A stretch of DNA of 51,012 bases from the NCBI GenBank assembly GCA_937893675.1, contig CALBGI010000077.1, forward strand, positions 1 through 51,012. Reading direction: 5' to 3'. Under the pieces are notes generated by a model, which was not told where the DNA came from, searched no databases, and was given only the letters and a program-made list of their open reading frames with translations. This document shows positions 34,223-43,613 of the stretch, one piece after another (the first letter of the stretch is position 1; the number at the start of each line of letters is the position of its first letter). The position numbers were made by a program, and so were the translations under genes. The stretch comes from an uncultured Blautia sp. (GTDB taxonomy: Bacteria > Bacillota > Clostridia > Lachnospirales > Lachnospiraceae).

Positions 34223-34999
34223 CTAAAACCACCCATGGGCCTCACAGGCGCGGTAAATGCCGTCTTCCACATTGGGGGCCGCCACATAATCTGCCCTGTC
34301 TTTCAGCTCCTGACAGCCATTTCCCATCGCCACACAGTAAAACTCCTCATCAAACATCACCAGATCATTATAGTCATCCCCGAACACTACCACATCCCCG
34401 GATCTTCCTCCTGCGTAGGAAAGCATCCGCAGAATGCCCTCTTTCTTGGCATCCGGCTGAAACATCAGATACTCCTTTTCAAACCGTAAATGCCCCAGGG
34501 TCTCCTTAAGCGTCAAACGTTCCTCCTCCGCTTCCGGGATGGACACATAAAGCTTATATATGGCTTCTTCATTTTGAGGATGGAAATTTTCGTCAATGAT
34601 ATAGGTTGTTTTTTCCTTTCGAAGCCCGGCCTGCTCATAAAACCGAAAACTCTCCCCGTACACATTCTGGGAGTCGTCAATGGCTGCCAGAACACCATAC
34701 CCCAGCCCTACTGCCTCATTGTAAATAGCCAGCGCCTTCTCGTAATCCAGCGGACGGTTCTCCTTCAGCTCATTCTCATAAACAATACCATGACCGCCGT
34801 TGCACACCATGTGAGAAAACCCGTTCTGGACCCGGAACCCCTCTGCCTTGTATCTCGCACGCCCTGTGGCAATGGACACAAAATGTCCTGCTTCCTGAAG
34901 TTTTTTTATGGCCTCTGCCGCCGACGGTACGATAATGCCTGTTTCCCGCACGGTTAAAGTTCCGTCTATGTCGAAAAAGAAATATTTTTTTGTGCTCAT
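34223..34999 (-). CDS. Cof-type HAD phosphatase
   Basis: 258 residues: motif I FFDIDGTLT, a C2-type cap, and motif IV VFGDDYNDLVMF. Cof-type enzymes dephosphorylate sugar phosphates, FMN or PLP. AGGAG precedes the ATG. It is transcribed together with the aldo/keto reductase. The 267 nt upstream (35000-35266) hold no gene; only short AT-rich spurious frames are present. Confidence 0.9.
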   Translation of the reverse strand: MSTKKYFFFDIDGTLTVRETGIIVPSAAEAIKKLQEAGHFVSIATGRARYKAEGFRVQNGFSHMVCNGGHGIVYENELKENRPLDYEKALAIYNEAVGLGYGVLAAIDDSQNVYGESFRFYEQAGLRKEKTTYIIDENFHPQNEEAIYKLYVSIPEAEEERLTLKETLGHLRFEKEYLMFQPDAKKEGILRMLSYAGGRSGDVVVFGDDYNDLVMFDEEFYCVAMGNGCQELKDRADYVAAPNVEDGIYRACEAHGWF

Positions 35000-35266
35000 A
35001 CGCTGTCTCCTGTCTCTTGCATTCTCTTATCTATATACCGCTAGCATCTGTCTTTGTTTTTTATTTGCATTTTCATCTATTCACGTTTAACAATATTGTC
35101 TGTAAACAGTGATTCATATCCAGCATTGTATGCACTTCATGTCTGCAAACGAAACACATTCACCACCTATAATATATTCTCTCTTTTTATTTCAGTCAAT
35201 GTTATCGCTGCCAATATTTATTTTTTAAGAAATAAACTTCATTCTTTTATTTCCAAGCACATATAC

Positions 35267-35315
35267 AAAAAAGCGTATGCGAACAAACATTTCCGTTTCC
35301 GCACACGCTTTTTTT
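35267..35315 (-). terminator. Terminator of the larA operon
   Basis: AAAAAAGCGTATGCG / CGCACACGCTTTTTT stem (one mismatch), right behind the larA stop on the minus strand. Confidence 0.8.
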
Positions 35316-35318
35316 CAT

Positions 35319-36770
35319 CTACCCATTATATACTTCGTCCTTCATCATTAAATGCACTGCACTCTTCTTGAATGTCAATGGCAATGCAAGAATATGTGGA
35401 TTAGAACCAACATATTTCTTCTTTGCATCTTCTAACGCTTCTTCAATCGTAGCTCTGGTCTTCAGTCCCATTCCTCTTGCATACCCCGGTTCCTGTGCTC
35501 CGCAAATATAGATTGCAGAAGTATTCATTTCTGCAATATGACCACAGGAAATCATAGAAAATCCATGGAAAGGATGAAACGCATTTGTGAATCTGTATTT
35601 CCTAATATATTCTTCATTTGTAGCAAAATACTCACCCAAACGATTCATATCAGGTAAAATATTCATCTGATCTTTTTGGAACATATCATACATTTCTCGC
35701 AGATAAGGCCACAATTCATCATGAAAATATCCATTACAAATAGACGCACAAATAATAACACAATTATCGCTCATAATACGTTTATGACGAATAACCTGAG
35801 CTGAGAGCGCCTGCATCATCATAATGGGATTGGTTCCCATACCTTCCCCATAATGGAAAAACTGAGGCATCCCAAAAATAAGAACATCATACTTTTTTTC
35901 TGCATAAGGAACATATGTCCTTTTATCTGCCACTTTCCAAGAAATAGGCATCATCTCTTTTGCATACCCGCTGTACACTGCAATCTGTCGGGAATCCGTA
36001 TCCAATACTGCATCACAACAAAAGAATTTTTTACCCATGCATTCTTCCATGTACTCGCCGATTTCATTAAACTTTGTTCGCATCATTGAATGACCACTTA
36101 CCGGAACAAAATCTTTCTGATGCATCACTTTCGGTACGTGATGGGAGGCAATTGAACGCCAGTGTGTGATACCTGTTGCACAATGTTTATATCCTCCGGA
36201 ATACCCTCCATAAGGATTCCCTTGCACATGCCCGATTAAAATAGCCACATCACTGTCATATACATACTTATTCATAATAACGGGATCACCTCGGCGAGTA
36301 GTACCTAAATCTACCAAATGTTCATAGTCCTCACTATCATGATTGATAATCTGCCCGCTATTCCAGAATTCGTAAAATAGCTCATCTCCGAGAACATTAT
36401 GTATCTCTTTTTCCGTATTTTTTCTATGCAGACCGTTAGAGCAAATCAAAAGAATATCCTTCTTCTCCACACCGCAGGCATACAGTTCCTTCAAAATTAG
36501 TTTAATAGAAATTTTTCTATGAGCAGTTGGCTGTTCTCCTCCTTTTACACGATCCGGAAAAATAATTGTAACTTTAGATCCTTTCTTTGCCAACTTATTT
36601 AACGGCTCCATTCCTATCGGATTACGGATTGATTCTAGCGTTTTTGCTTCCAACTCATTTTCTGGAATATACGGGGGATCCGGCACAGTTACCCCGGGAA
36701 TAAATACGTCCGTATCATCCGGTAAGTTGGCTCCCATAGTTCCCTGACCATATTCAAATTCCACTTTCAT
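35319..36770 (-). CDS. LarA-family nickel-pincer racemase/epimerase
   Basis: 483 residues of the LarA (DUF2088) family, which racemise or epimerise 2-hydroxyacids using the covalently bound nickel-pincer nucleotide. Key residues are visible: His115 (SNGLHRKN), His181, the cofactor-binding Lys195 in GYSGGYK, and His211, which keeps the Lys+16 spacing of the nickel-ligand His in L. plantarum LarA. The His181-Lys195 gap is four residues longer than in L. plantarum. It is the last gene of the transporter operon; larB and larC are in the divergent operon. The substrate may be lactate or another 2-hydroxy/sugar acid; LarA homologues are diverse. Confidence 0.9.
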   Translation of the reverse strand: MKVEFEYGQGTMGANLPDDTDVFIPGVTVPDPPYIPENELEAKTLESIRNPIGMEPLNKLAKKGSKVTIIFPDRVKGGEQPTAHRKISIKLILKELYACGVEKKDILLICSNGLHRKNTEKEIHNVLGDELFYEFWNSGQIINHDSEDYEHLVDLGTTRRGDPVIMNKYVYDSDVAILIGHVQGNPYGGYSGGYKHCATGITHWRSIASHHVPKVMHQKDFVPVSGHSMMRTKFNEIGEYMEECMGKKFFCCDAVLDTDSRQIAVYSGYAKEMMPISWKVADKRTYVPYAEKKYDVLIFGMPQFFHYGEGMGTNPIMMMQALSAQVIRHKRIMSDNCVIICASICNGYFHDELWPYLREMYDMFQKDQMNILPDMNRLGEYFATNEEYIRKYRFTNAFHPFHGFSMISCGHIAEMNTSAIYICGAQEPGYARGMGLKTRATIEEALEDAKKKYVGSNPHILALPLTFKKSAVHLMMKDEVYNG

Positions 36771-36799
36771 ATGTTTACACCTCTCTCATTTTCTCTTCT

Positions 36800-37648
36800 T
36801 TACTCAGAATCAACGTCCAAATATTCATGTACAATTTCCAAGTACTCATCCGGGTAATATCCTATTTCTCCTGTAAACCTTGTCAAAGCAATCAGACCCC
36901 CACTGATTTCCGGAATAGAGGCTAGCATTTTTGCGTTATCTTTTTTCAATCCTCCACCATAAATAATATCCAAATGCGGATATTTTTCTTTCACAAAGCG
37001 GGCAATTTTTTGAATATATTCTTTTCCTGCAGGAGTTTTTCCCGGACCAATCGACCAAATCGGCTCATATGCAATAGTCACAGCTGATGTATCTATGCCT
37101 TCCAGGCCAACAGACAGCTGCTCGCCTAAAACTTCTTCCCATTTTTCCTGCTCGTCTGTATTTTCTCCAATACAGTACAGAACCTGAAGACCAGCCGAAA
37201 CAGCTGCTCTTATTTCCTGATTCAGAATACGGTTCACCGCTACTTTAGCGGACGCTATCCCACCCGCTGCCATAATCTGCATTTTATCTTTCCGCTCTTC
37301 ACAATGGCCAATAATAGTCGCGGTACACCCTAATGCTTTCATTGCTTTTGCCGTCCGGTTTGTTGTAAAGGCTCCAAAATTCCCACCAATTGAAACATCT
37401 TCACGAAAAACACCCTGACAACCAATTGCAAGATTTGAACAGTCGGTTACGGATTCCAAAGCTGGAATCAAGTGACTCTCCGGCATATACATTACAAACT
37501 CCACATCGTGCTTCTCATATTTCCCCAATTCTCTTTGCGTTCTCTCCACGATATGAGAACCCCAGCTACGAATAGAACTAATCCGATTTACGCCTCCAAA
37601 CTCTACCGGAATATCAAATCGCTTCAAATTTAAATGTATACGTTTCAT
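36800..37648 (-). CDS. Triosephosphate-isomerase paralogue
   Basis: About 282 residues, TIM family but divergent. Active-site parts are kept: Asn-Leu-Lys near the start (in place of NWK), His in IIGHCEER, Glu in AYEPIWSIGPGKTP, and the phosphate loop IIYGGGL. The end (GGLIALTRF) departs from the usual GGASL. Such paralogues include tetrulose-phosphate isomerases of the EryH type as well as extra TPIs. Start ATG 37648 lies just after the ATPase stop. In context it would work on triose or tetrose phosphates produced by the aldolase encoded in the divergent operon. Confidence 0.82.
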   Translation of the reverse strand: MKRIHLNLKRFDIPVEFGGVNRISSIRSWGSHIVERTQRELGKYEKHDVEFVMYMPESHLIPALESVTDCSNLAIGCQGVFREDVSIGGNFGAFTTNRTAKAMKALGCTATIIGHCEERKDKMQIMAAGGIASAKVAVNRILNQEIRAAVSAGLQVLYCIGENTDEQEKWEEVLGEQLSVGLEGIDTSAVTIAYEPIWSIGPGKTPAGKEYIQKIARFVKEKYPHLDIIYGGGLKKDNAKMLASIPEISGGLIALTRFTGEIGYYPDEYLEIVHEYLDVDSE

Positions 37649-37650
37649 AT

Positions 37651-38400
37651 TTACCACCACTTAATTTTATCTGTCACATATTTACGGATTTCAATAAATT
37701 TGGGATCTGTCACATCTCTGGGTCTTGGTAAGTCAACAGTAATCTGTTCCTTTACCGTAGCAGGTTTATTACTGAGAATGAATATTTTTTCTGCCAAATA
37801 AACCGCTTCCTCTATATTATGAGTAATAAAAATAACCGTCGTCCCCATTTCTTTCCACAAACGGATAACTTCATCTTCCAGATAGAATCTCATTTTGATA
37901 TCCATCTGCCCATATGGTTCATCCATCAAAAGCAAATCCGGGCTGCTAGCAAATGCACGGGCAATTACCATTCTCTGTTCTGTAGATACCGATAATTCTC
38001 TCGCATAAGACTTACGAAACTTTTCTAATCCCATTAAAGAAATCATTCGTTCCACACGTTCTTTACGCTCCTTTTCCGGCATCTTTTTGATTTTCATCCC
38101 TATTTCAATGTTCTCCTCTACATTCAACCACGGGAATGATGAAGGTTCCTGAAAAACAAAAGCAATGTCGTGTTTCTTTGGGTTTGCCGACTCCCCGTCA
38201 ATCAAGAGCTTTCCACTGGTCGGCTCAATCAAACAGGATAGCAGATTCAAAAACGTAGTTTTTCCGCAGCCAGTAGGACCTACAACACAGATAAAATCTC
38301 CTTTTTTAATATCAAAAGAAACATTATCCAGCACCAAAAGATCTCCAAATTTCTTTGTCAAATTCTCTACATGTATTTTTACCTGTTTTTCTTCGCTCAT
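37651..38400 (-). CDS. SsuB/TauB-type ABC ATPase B (degenerate signature motif)
   Basis: 249 residues. Canonical Walker A GPTGCGKTT (residues 41-49), Q-loop FQEP, Walker B LLLMDEP and H-loop FITHNIEEA. The signature motif, however, reads LSVSTEQR where the family has LSGGMxQR. Combined with the degenerate Walker A and H-loop of the neighbouring ATPase, this predicts one working and one dead ATP site in a heterodimer. It lies 25 nt behind ATPase A in the same operon. Confidence 0.9.
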   Translation of the reverse strand: MSEEKQVKIHVENLTKKFGDLLVLDNVSFDIKKGDFICVVGPTGCGKTTFLNLLSCLIEPTSGKLLIDGESANPKKHDIAFVFQEPSSFPWLNVEENIEIGMKIKKMPEKERKERVERMISLMGLEKFRKSYARELSVSTEQRMVIARAFASSPDLLLMDEPYGQMDIKMRFYLEDEVIRLWKEMGTTVIFITHNIEEAVYLAEKIFILSNKPATVKEQITVDLPRPRDVTDPKFIEIRKYVTDKIKWW

Positions 38401-38425
38401 ATTCTTTTGTCTCCTATCCGATATC

Positions 38426-39193
38426 TTACACAGACAAATCCATATTGTCTGAAATCTTTTGCCGAAGTGTAAGAAATTCTTCCGAAATCATATCTCTCGG
38501 TCTGGGGAGATTAATATCATAAATCTCTTTAACCTCTGCAGGACACCGGCCAAGCAAAACGATTCTATCTCCCAAATACAATGCTTCTTCAATATTGTTG
38601 GTTACAAATAGTATCGTTTTCTTCTCCGCTTTCCAAATTCTTAAAATTTCATCCTGCATAGAATATCTTGTCTGAGCATCCAGCGCTCCAAACGGTTCAT
38701 CCAAAATCAACAGTTCCGGATTATTGGCATAAGCTCTTGCAATACCAGCTCTTTGTTTCATACCTCCAGAAATCTGATGAGGATACGAATTTTCGAATCC
38801 CTGCAATCCTACCAAATCAATAAATTTCTGAGCTGTTTCTCGTCTTTCCTTTTTCGATACACCTGCCATCTGCGGCCCAAATTCTACATTTTCCATAACA
38901 GTTTTCCACGGCAGCAACGCTTTTTTCTGAAAAACCATCCCTATCGCACGATCTGGACCACTCAATTCACGCTCATTTAATCTAATTGTTCCAGTTGTAG
39001 GCTCCTCTAATCCTGCAATCATATTCAGCAAAACTGTTTTTCCGCAAAGTCCTGGTCCAAGAAGTACAAGAAACTCTCCATCATAAACGTCCAAATCTAC
39101 ATTTTTAACAGCCATAAACTCCCGTCCTTTGTTTTCAAAGGTTTTGCTGATACCACGTAATTTTAATTTAATCAATTTGCTCTCCATGGACAT
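38426..39193 (-). CDS. SsuB/TauB-type ABC ATPase A (degenerate Walker A and H-loop)
   Basis: 255 residues. Canonical signature ISGGMKQR and Walker B LLILDEP, but Walker A is GPGLCGKT (residues 46-53), with Leu where the P-loop has its fourth-position Gly, and the switch His is Asn (FVTNNIEEA). It overlaps the upstream permease gene by 22 bp. With ATPase B it likely forms the motor of a heterodimeric importer for the lipoprotein binding protein encoded upstream. Confidence 0.9.
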   Translation of the reverse strand: MSMESKLIKLKLRGISKTFENKGREFMAVKNVDLDVYDGEFLVLLGPGLCGKTVLLNMIAGLEEPTTGTIRLNERELSGPDRAIGMVFQKKALLPWKTVMENVEFGPQMAGVSKKERRETAQKFIDLVGLQGFENSYPHQISGGMKQRAGIARAYANNPELLILDEPFGALDAQTRYSMQDEILRIWKAEKKTILFVTNNIEEALYLGDRIVLLGRCPAEVKEIYDINLPRPRDMISEEFLTLRQKISDNMDLSV

Positions 39194-39960
39194 ACTTTCC
39201 TTTCAAAGAATGATGCAACTACTGACAGCACTGCACCAACCAGGCCAATAATAAACATGCATACAATAATTAATGCTGTGTCTCCAATCTCATTTCCCCT
39301 CGTAATCAAGAAACCAACACCGCTGGTCGCTCCCAGCATCTCTGCAGCAAGTACAACTGCCCATCCTGCACCCAACGCTGTTCGAATTCCTGCAAAAATC
39401 GCAGGCAAAGAAGCCGGAAGTACAATTTGCCATAATGTTTGAGCAGTATTAGCTCCAAAAATTTTCCCTACATCCAATTGTAAACGATCCACCATACGAA
39501 CACCAGTTGCCGTATTTACTACAACATTTGCAAAAGTACCAATAAATACAATCAGAATCTTAGGAAGCTCGCCAATACCGAACCAAATTGTAATCAAAGG
39601 AATCCATGCCAATGGCGGAATCGGACGGATAATTTCAAAAAGTATACCAAAAGTTGCCTGAAATCTCCGGCTCCACCCAAGCATAACACCAAAAGCAATG
39701 CCAAGAATACACGCAAGACCTACAGAAATTCCTACTCTTCTAAGGCTATCTAAAATATGCTGTACAAGTGTAATTCTCCCTATCGGCTTTTCAAGAAGTA
39801 ATTGAAAACGCTCCCAAGTCGCTGCTGGTCCTGGAAACAGATCTGGACGTTCTGCTGAAATCGAAAACCATCCCAGAAATAATATTCCAATTGAAATAAT
39901 GGGGAGTATAAAATACAAAACTTTTTGCAGAGGTGTTTTCTGCATATCTTTATTCATCAT
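39172..39960 (-). CDS. SsuC/TauC-type ABC permease 2
   Basis: 262 residues with about six membrane helices and the EAA loop (FGANTAQTLWQIVLPASLPAI). It has FEIIRPIPPLAWIPL, typical of sulfonate/nitrate/taurine permeases. It overlaps permease 1 by 4 bp (ATGA) and is a paralogue of it, so the channel is probably a heterodimer. Confidence 0.93.
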   Translation of the reverse strand: MMNKDMQKTPLQKVLYFILPIISIGILFLGWFSISAERPDLFPGPAATWERFQLLLEKPIGRITLVQHILDSLRRVGISVGLACILGIAFGVMLGWSRRFQATFGILFEIIRPIPPLAWIPLITIWFGIGELPKILIVFIGTFANVVVNTATGVRMVDRLQLDVGKIFGANTAQTLWQIVLPASLPAIFAGIRTALGAGWAVVLAAEMLGATSGVGFLITRGNEIGDTALIIVCMFIIGLVGAVLSVVASFFERKVCPWRAN

Positions 39961-40772
39961 TTTTTCTCCCTCCCTCTATCCAGTTTTTTCTCAAGGAAGC
40001 TTAAAGCACCAGAAAATACTGCTCCTATAGCCCCAATAATTACCATCCCTAACACAATAATATCCGGGCGCGCAAACTGTCTGCCCATTAAGATCATATA
40101 ACCAAGCCCTGCATCTGCCGCTAACATTTCTGCCGCTACTAATGTTGTCCAAGATAATCCCAAAGCAATTCTTATTCCTGCAAACACCATACTAAGAGAG
40201 GACGGGACTCCCACTCTCCAAAAAATCTCAAAGCTTCCCGCACCATAAGTTTTCGCTACATTAATCAGCGTACGATTTGTCAGCTGAATACCTGTATACG
40301 CATTAATAACGCAAGGAACAAATGCAGAAAAGAAAATAATAAATACTTTCGCTTTCAATCCAATTCCCAAAAATAGAATTGTCAAAGGAATCCATGCAAT
40401 TGGCGGAATCGGACGAATCACTTCAAATAGCGGTCTTACCAATCGATCGATAGGCTCAAACCACCCCATTATCAGCCCTAACGGAATTCCAATAACAACT
40501 GCCATTAAAAATCCAGTCAATGCTACTTTTAAACTTGCTAAAATATTCACCTGAAGTGTTGCTCCTTCCGGATTAGGCGAATTTACTTTTTCAAAAAAAG
40601 TCTGCACTATTTCAGACGGTGCAGGCAAAAAACTGCTGGATATTACTCCAGTTTTTACCAGAATCTGCCAAAGAGCGATTGCAACTACAATAGTAATCAC
40701 AGACATCCCTAAATATTTCATTTTTGATTTTTTCTCTTTTGCAGCCTGTTTTGAAATCTGCTGTTGACTCAT
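39957..40772 (-). CDS. SsuC/TauC-type ABC permease 1
   Basis: 271 residues, paralogous to permease 2. It has a Lys-rich N-terminus, about six helices, FEVIRPIPPIAWIPL, and an EAA loop (YGAGSFEIFWRVGVPSSL). AAGGAG lies 8 nt before the ATG. It is the first of the four transporter-core genes and follows the ROK regulator gene by 33 nt. Confidence 0.93.
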   Translation of the reverse strand: MSQQQISKQAAKEKKSKMKYLGMSVITIVVAIALWQILVKTGVISSSFLPAPSEIVQTFFEKVNSPNPEGATLQVNILASLKVALTGFLMAVVIGIPLGLIMGWFEPIDRLVRPLFEVIRPIPPIAWIPLTILFLGIGLKAKVFIIFFSAFVPCVINAYTGIQLTNRTLINVAKTYGAGSFEIFWRVGVPSSLSMVFAGIRIALGLSWTTLVAAEMLAADAGLGYMILMGRQFARPDIIVLGMVIIGAIGAVFSGALSFLEKKLDRGREKK

Positions 40773-40805
40773 ACTTTTTCTCCTTAACGCAATTCATGTC
40801 TTTTA

Positions 40806-42002
40806 TCAAAAGAGTTCTTGCAAAATTGTCGCTGCTGCACCGATTTCAAATAATGCATCGCTAACATCTCTGCGCTGAATTTCAGGACAACTGATGCCCG
40901 CCGTAAGTCGTTGCTTCAGCTCACGAACTACCATATTATAATAAAAGTCACTGGCTTCAAATAAGGTACCAGATAAAATGATCAATTCAGGACTATGCAT
41001 ATTAACCACACTAACAAGTCCGCAGGCCATCGCATTCGCAGCTTCCATCAAAATAGATGCATACAAAGAATCTCCTTTGTCTACCATTTGGGCAATCTCA
41101 AGATATGATAACCGCTTTCCTGAATGTGTTTCTCCATCACTCGGCATCAAAGATTGTCTTAACTCTTCTGCTATATCTTCAATGGCATCCGTAGAACAAA
41201 ATGTTTCTATGCACCCATATCCCCCGCAGCTACATCGTTTCCCATGCAAATCCACGGAAACATGTCCGAATCCGGCCGCAGTATCATTTACTTCATGGCA
41301 AATTTTACCATTACGCAAAATGCCGCAGCCGACGCCCTCACTGCTAAGAATAAAAATCGCATCCTGTTTATTTAAAGCGAATCCATTCCAACTCTCTCCA
41401 AACAACCATGTATTACAGTTGTTATCCACGATTACCTGCATTTGCAGTCTGGCTTCCAAAATTTCTTTCAGTGGAATCCCCATAATCTTCCCACCAAGTG
41501 CAAAGTTTTTTACAACTCCCTTTTTGCTGTCTACTAATCCTGGAACACCAACACCTAATCCTAATACACGATCGCGGCTCACATGATTCTCTTCAATCAT
41601 CTGCTGAATTGTATGTTCTATATAGCTGACCAGCTCCTCTGCCATACTTAAACCACGAATAGATTGCTTTGTCTTCGCAAGAATATTTGTCTTCAAATCC
41701 ACCATAACGATGCTAAGACTGTTTTTTGAAATATTAGCCCCAAAAGCATACAAAGCATTTTCACAAATATCCACGTTTACCGGATGTCTTCCTCGCTTTG
41801 TTTCTGTCACATCGCTTTCAATTAAAATGCCTTCCTTAATCAGATCATTTACAACCCGTGTAACGGTTGCCCTTGAAATCCCTGTTTTTTCTACAATATC
41901 AACTCGTGGGAGCGGTCCATAATTTTTCACGCATTTCATAATAATTGAGGTGTGTTTTTCCCTGATATATCCAATATTTATTCTTTTACTTTCCATCTGC
42001 AT
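40806..42002 (-). CDS. ROK-family regulator with zinc motif
   Basis: 398 residues. Winged helix (VDIVEKTGISRATVTRVV), then a ROK domain with GVGVPGLV and the full zinc motif CSCGGYGCIETFC. It probably controls both arms of the divergon, with a sugar or sugar phosphate as effector. The catalytic Asp region reads VDNNCN rather than the kinase-type NDAN, so kinase activity is unlikely. GAGGGGAG lies upstream of the ATG. A weak internal promoter in the 79-nt gap upstream is possible. Confidence 0.92.
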   Translation of the reverse strand: MQMESKRINIGYIREKHTSIIMKCVKNYGPLPRVDIVEKTGISRATVTRVVNDLIKEGILIESDVTETKRGRHPVNVDICENALYAFGANISKNSLSIVMVDLKTNILAKTKQSIRGLSMAEELVSYIEHTIQQMIEENHVSRDRVLGLGVGVPGLVDSKKGVVKNFALGGKIMGIPLKEILEARLQMQVIVDNNCNTWLFGESWNGFALNKQDAIFILSSEGVGCGILRNGKICHEVNDTAAGFGHVSVDLHGKRCSCGGYGCIETFCSTDAIEDIAEELRQSLMPSDGETHSGKRLSYLEIAQMVDKGDSLYASILMEAANAMACGLVSVVNMHSPELIILSGTLFEASDFYYNMVVRELKQRLTAGISCPEIQRRDVSDALFEIGAAATILQELF

Positions 42003-42081
42003 TTATAGATCGCTCCCCTCAGAACTATTTATTTTTCAAATCATACCATATTTGTTAAGGTCCAGTCAGGAACTTCTATTA

Positions 42082-43236
42082 TTATTTTCCCTGAGCTGCA
42101 ACAATATCTTCAATCGGCTTTGCCAAGAAATTATCTCCCTTGGTCAATTCATCCAACTGTTCTTGTGTATAATTTCCCATCTTAACAAACACACTCATGG
42201 CATCATAAGTTTGCTGCGCCATTTTATTCATCGTTCCTTCTTCATTCATGGTAACAATATCTTTGTCATACTCCAGAGAACAGAACGGATTATTTTGTAA
42301 AATTCTCAAATTTTCTTCGTCTGTGGAAGGATAACCATCTTCCTCATACATCTGCGTCATATAAGCTGCCGCTTCTTCCTGGTTCTCCTGTATCCACTCA
42401 CCTGTCATAATACAAACTTCCAACCATTTTGTAATTGCTTCAGCTTTTTCTTTCCACGCTTCTGGATTTGCCACATAGTTCGTTACAATACCAGTCTTAA
42501 CCCAAGCATCAGAGGATACCATAACCAGATCCTTTTTGTCTTCACTATAAACCAGCGGACCCCAAACGCCTACCAAATCTCCCTGTCCTGCCTTAAACGC
42601 TGTATTTGCACTAGAAACTTCCATATTTACAACATTTACATCATCTAATGTTAATCCCAAACTTTCTAGTGTTTTATATAATGTAAAATGATTTGTTGTC
42701 CCTTTCGCACAGAAAATTTCTTTTCCTTTCCAATCATCAGCAGTTCCATACACCTCCGGGCAAGTTCCATGTCCCTGTCCACTCGTTACAATGTCACTAT
42801 CTTTTCTTGCGAAAAATGCCTGATGACCACCCTCATCGCGTGCTGCAGGTGCTAAAATTTTGACATCATGTCCAAGAACTCCTGTTATGACACCTCCTAT
42901 ACCCGTTGATCCACAATCCCAGGCTCCAGCGCTGCAGGCCTCCATCATCGCCGGACCGCTATTAAACAGTACCGATTCTATTTCAATCCCTGCCTCTTCC
43001 AACCAGCCCTTTTGCTGTGCAATATATGTAGGAAGATGTGGCGATGTACTTGCCATATTCCCAACTTTCAATGTTACTTTTTCTTTTAGAGGCTCAATTT
43101 CCCAGGGCATTTCGACTGTAGCTTCTGCTGATGCGCTGTCATCAGCTGTTTTTTCATTTTCTTCCTTTTTTCCGCACCCCACGACAGTTACAGTCATACT
43201 CAAAGCAAGTAATAATGCTAATGCTTTCTTTATCAT
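42082..43236 (-). CDS. SsuA/TauA (NMT1-like) lipoprotein binding protein
   Basis: 384 residues. Lipoprotein signal with lipobox VVGC (Cys21), an acidic linker, then a type-II binding-protein fold of the NMT1/SsuA/TauA kind: HLPTYIAQQKGWLEEAGIEIE and the FNSGPAMMEACSAGAWDCGS block. Relatives bind sulfonates, nitrate, thiamine precursors and other small charged molecules. It is the first gene of the minus-strand arm, with its own promoter. Its large size and sequence give no firm ligand. Confidence 0.93.
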   Translation of the reverse strand: MIKKALALLLALSMTVTVVGCGKKEENEKTADDSASAEATVEMPWEIEPLKEKVTLKVGNMASTSPHLPTYIAQQKGWLEEAGIEIESVLFNSGPAMMEACSAGAWDCGSTGIGGVITGVLGHDVKILAPAARDEGGHQAFFARKDSDIVTSGQGHGTCPEVYGTADDWKGKEIFCAKGTTNHFTLYKTLESLGLTLDDVNVVNMEVSSANTAFKAGQGDLVGVWGPLVYSEDKKDLVMVSSDAWVKTGIVTNYVANPEAWKEKAEAITKWLEVCIMTGEWIQENQEEAAAYMTQMYEEDGYPSTDEENLRILQNNPFCSLEYDKDIVTMNEEGTMNKMAQQTYDAMSVFVKMGNYTQEQLDELTKGDNFLAKPIEDIVAAQGK

Positions 43237-43320
43237 GTGATAAATCCTCCTAATACATTTACATTCATATTCTTTTTGTTTTTTTCAGAAGAAGAAACCA
43301 TCCACATATTTTATTTCTAG

Positions 43321-43332
43321 TTGAAATTATAT
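43321..43332. promoter_or_regulatory. Direct repeat copy 1 (candidate operator)
   Basis: TTGAAATTATAT, overlapping the -10 of the minus-strand promoter. An identical copy lies at 43512-43523 in the other promoter. Confidence 0.4.
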
Positions 43333-43354
43333 CAATCTTTTTTCATCCTTACAA
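43326..43354 (-). promoter_or_regulatory. Promoter of the transporter-larA operon
   Basis: -35 TTGTAA (43354-43349), 17-nt spacer, -10 TATAAT (43331-43326). Confidence 0.65.
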
Positions 43355-43511
43355 TATTCTATTTCCACAAATATCACGCATCGTTTTTGTCTATTTCAAC
43401 GGTTTTACGAGTGTTTTCCTTTTTATTTTTATGCCCTTTTTTACTTTTTAATATAAGGAACTCTTTTGTTTCAACCTTTTATTTTCTCTTCACCGCCAAT
43501 AAAATTCCATA

Positions 43512-43540
43512 TTGAAATTATATAACACTGGTGCTATAAT
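43512..43540 (+). promoter_or_regulatory. Promoter of the SIS-larC operon
   Basis: -35 TTGAAA (43512-43517), 17-nt spacer, -10 TATAAT (43535-43540). The -35 lies inside the second copy of the 12-bp repeat. The 180 nt between the two promoters hold no gene. Confidence 0.75.
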
Positions 43541-43613
43541 GCGAATCAAGAAGAAGAACCAAACACAAAACAAAATCAAACAAAACTATCAAAACAAGAA
43601 AGGAATTTTCGCC

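Noticed and set aside
35054..35371. 105-codon plus-strand frame in the gap before larA
   Set aside because: It runs through the larA terminator and into larA antisense, has no ribosome binding site, and shows AT-rich filler composition.
43512..43613. N-terminal extension of the SIS protein from a TTG
   Set aside because: The TTG is part of the -35 box and the extension is Lys/Asn/Gln filler; the ATG at 43614 has a proper ribosome binding site.
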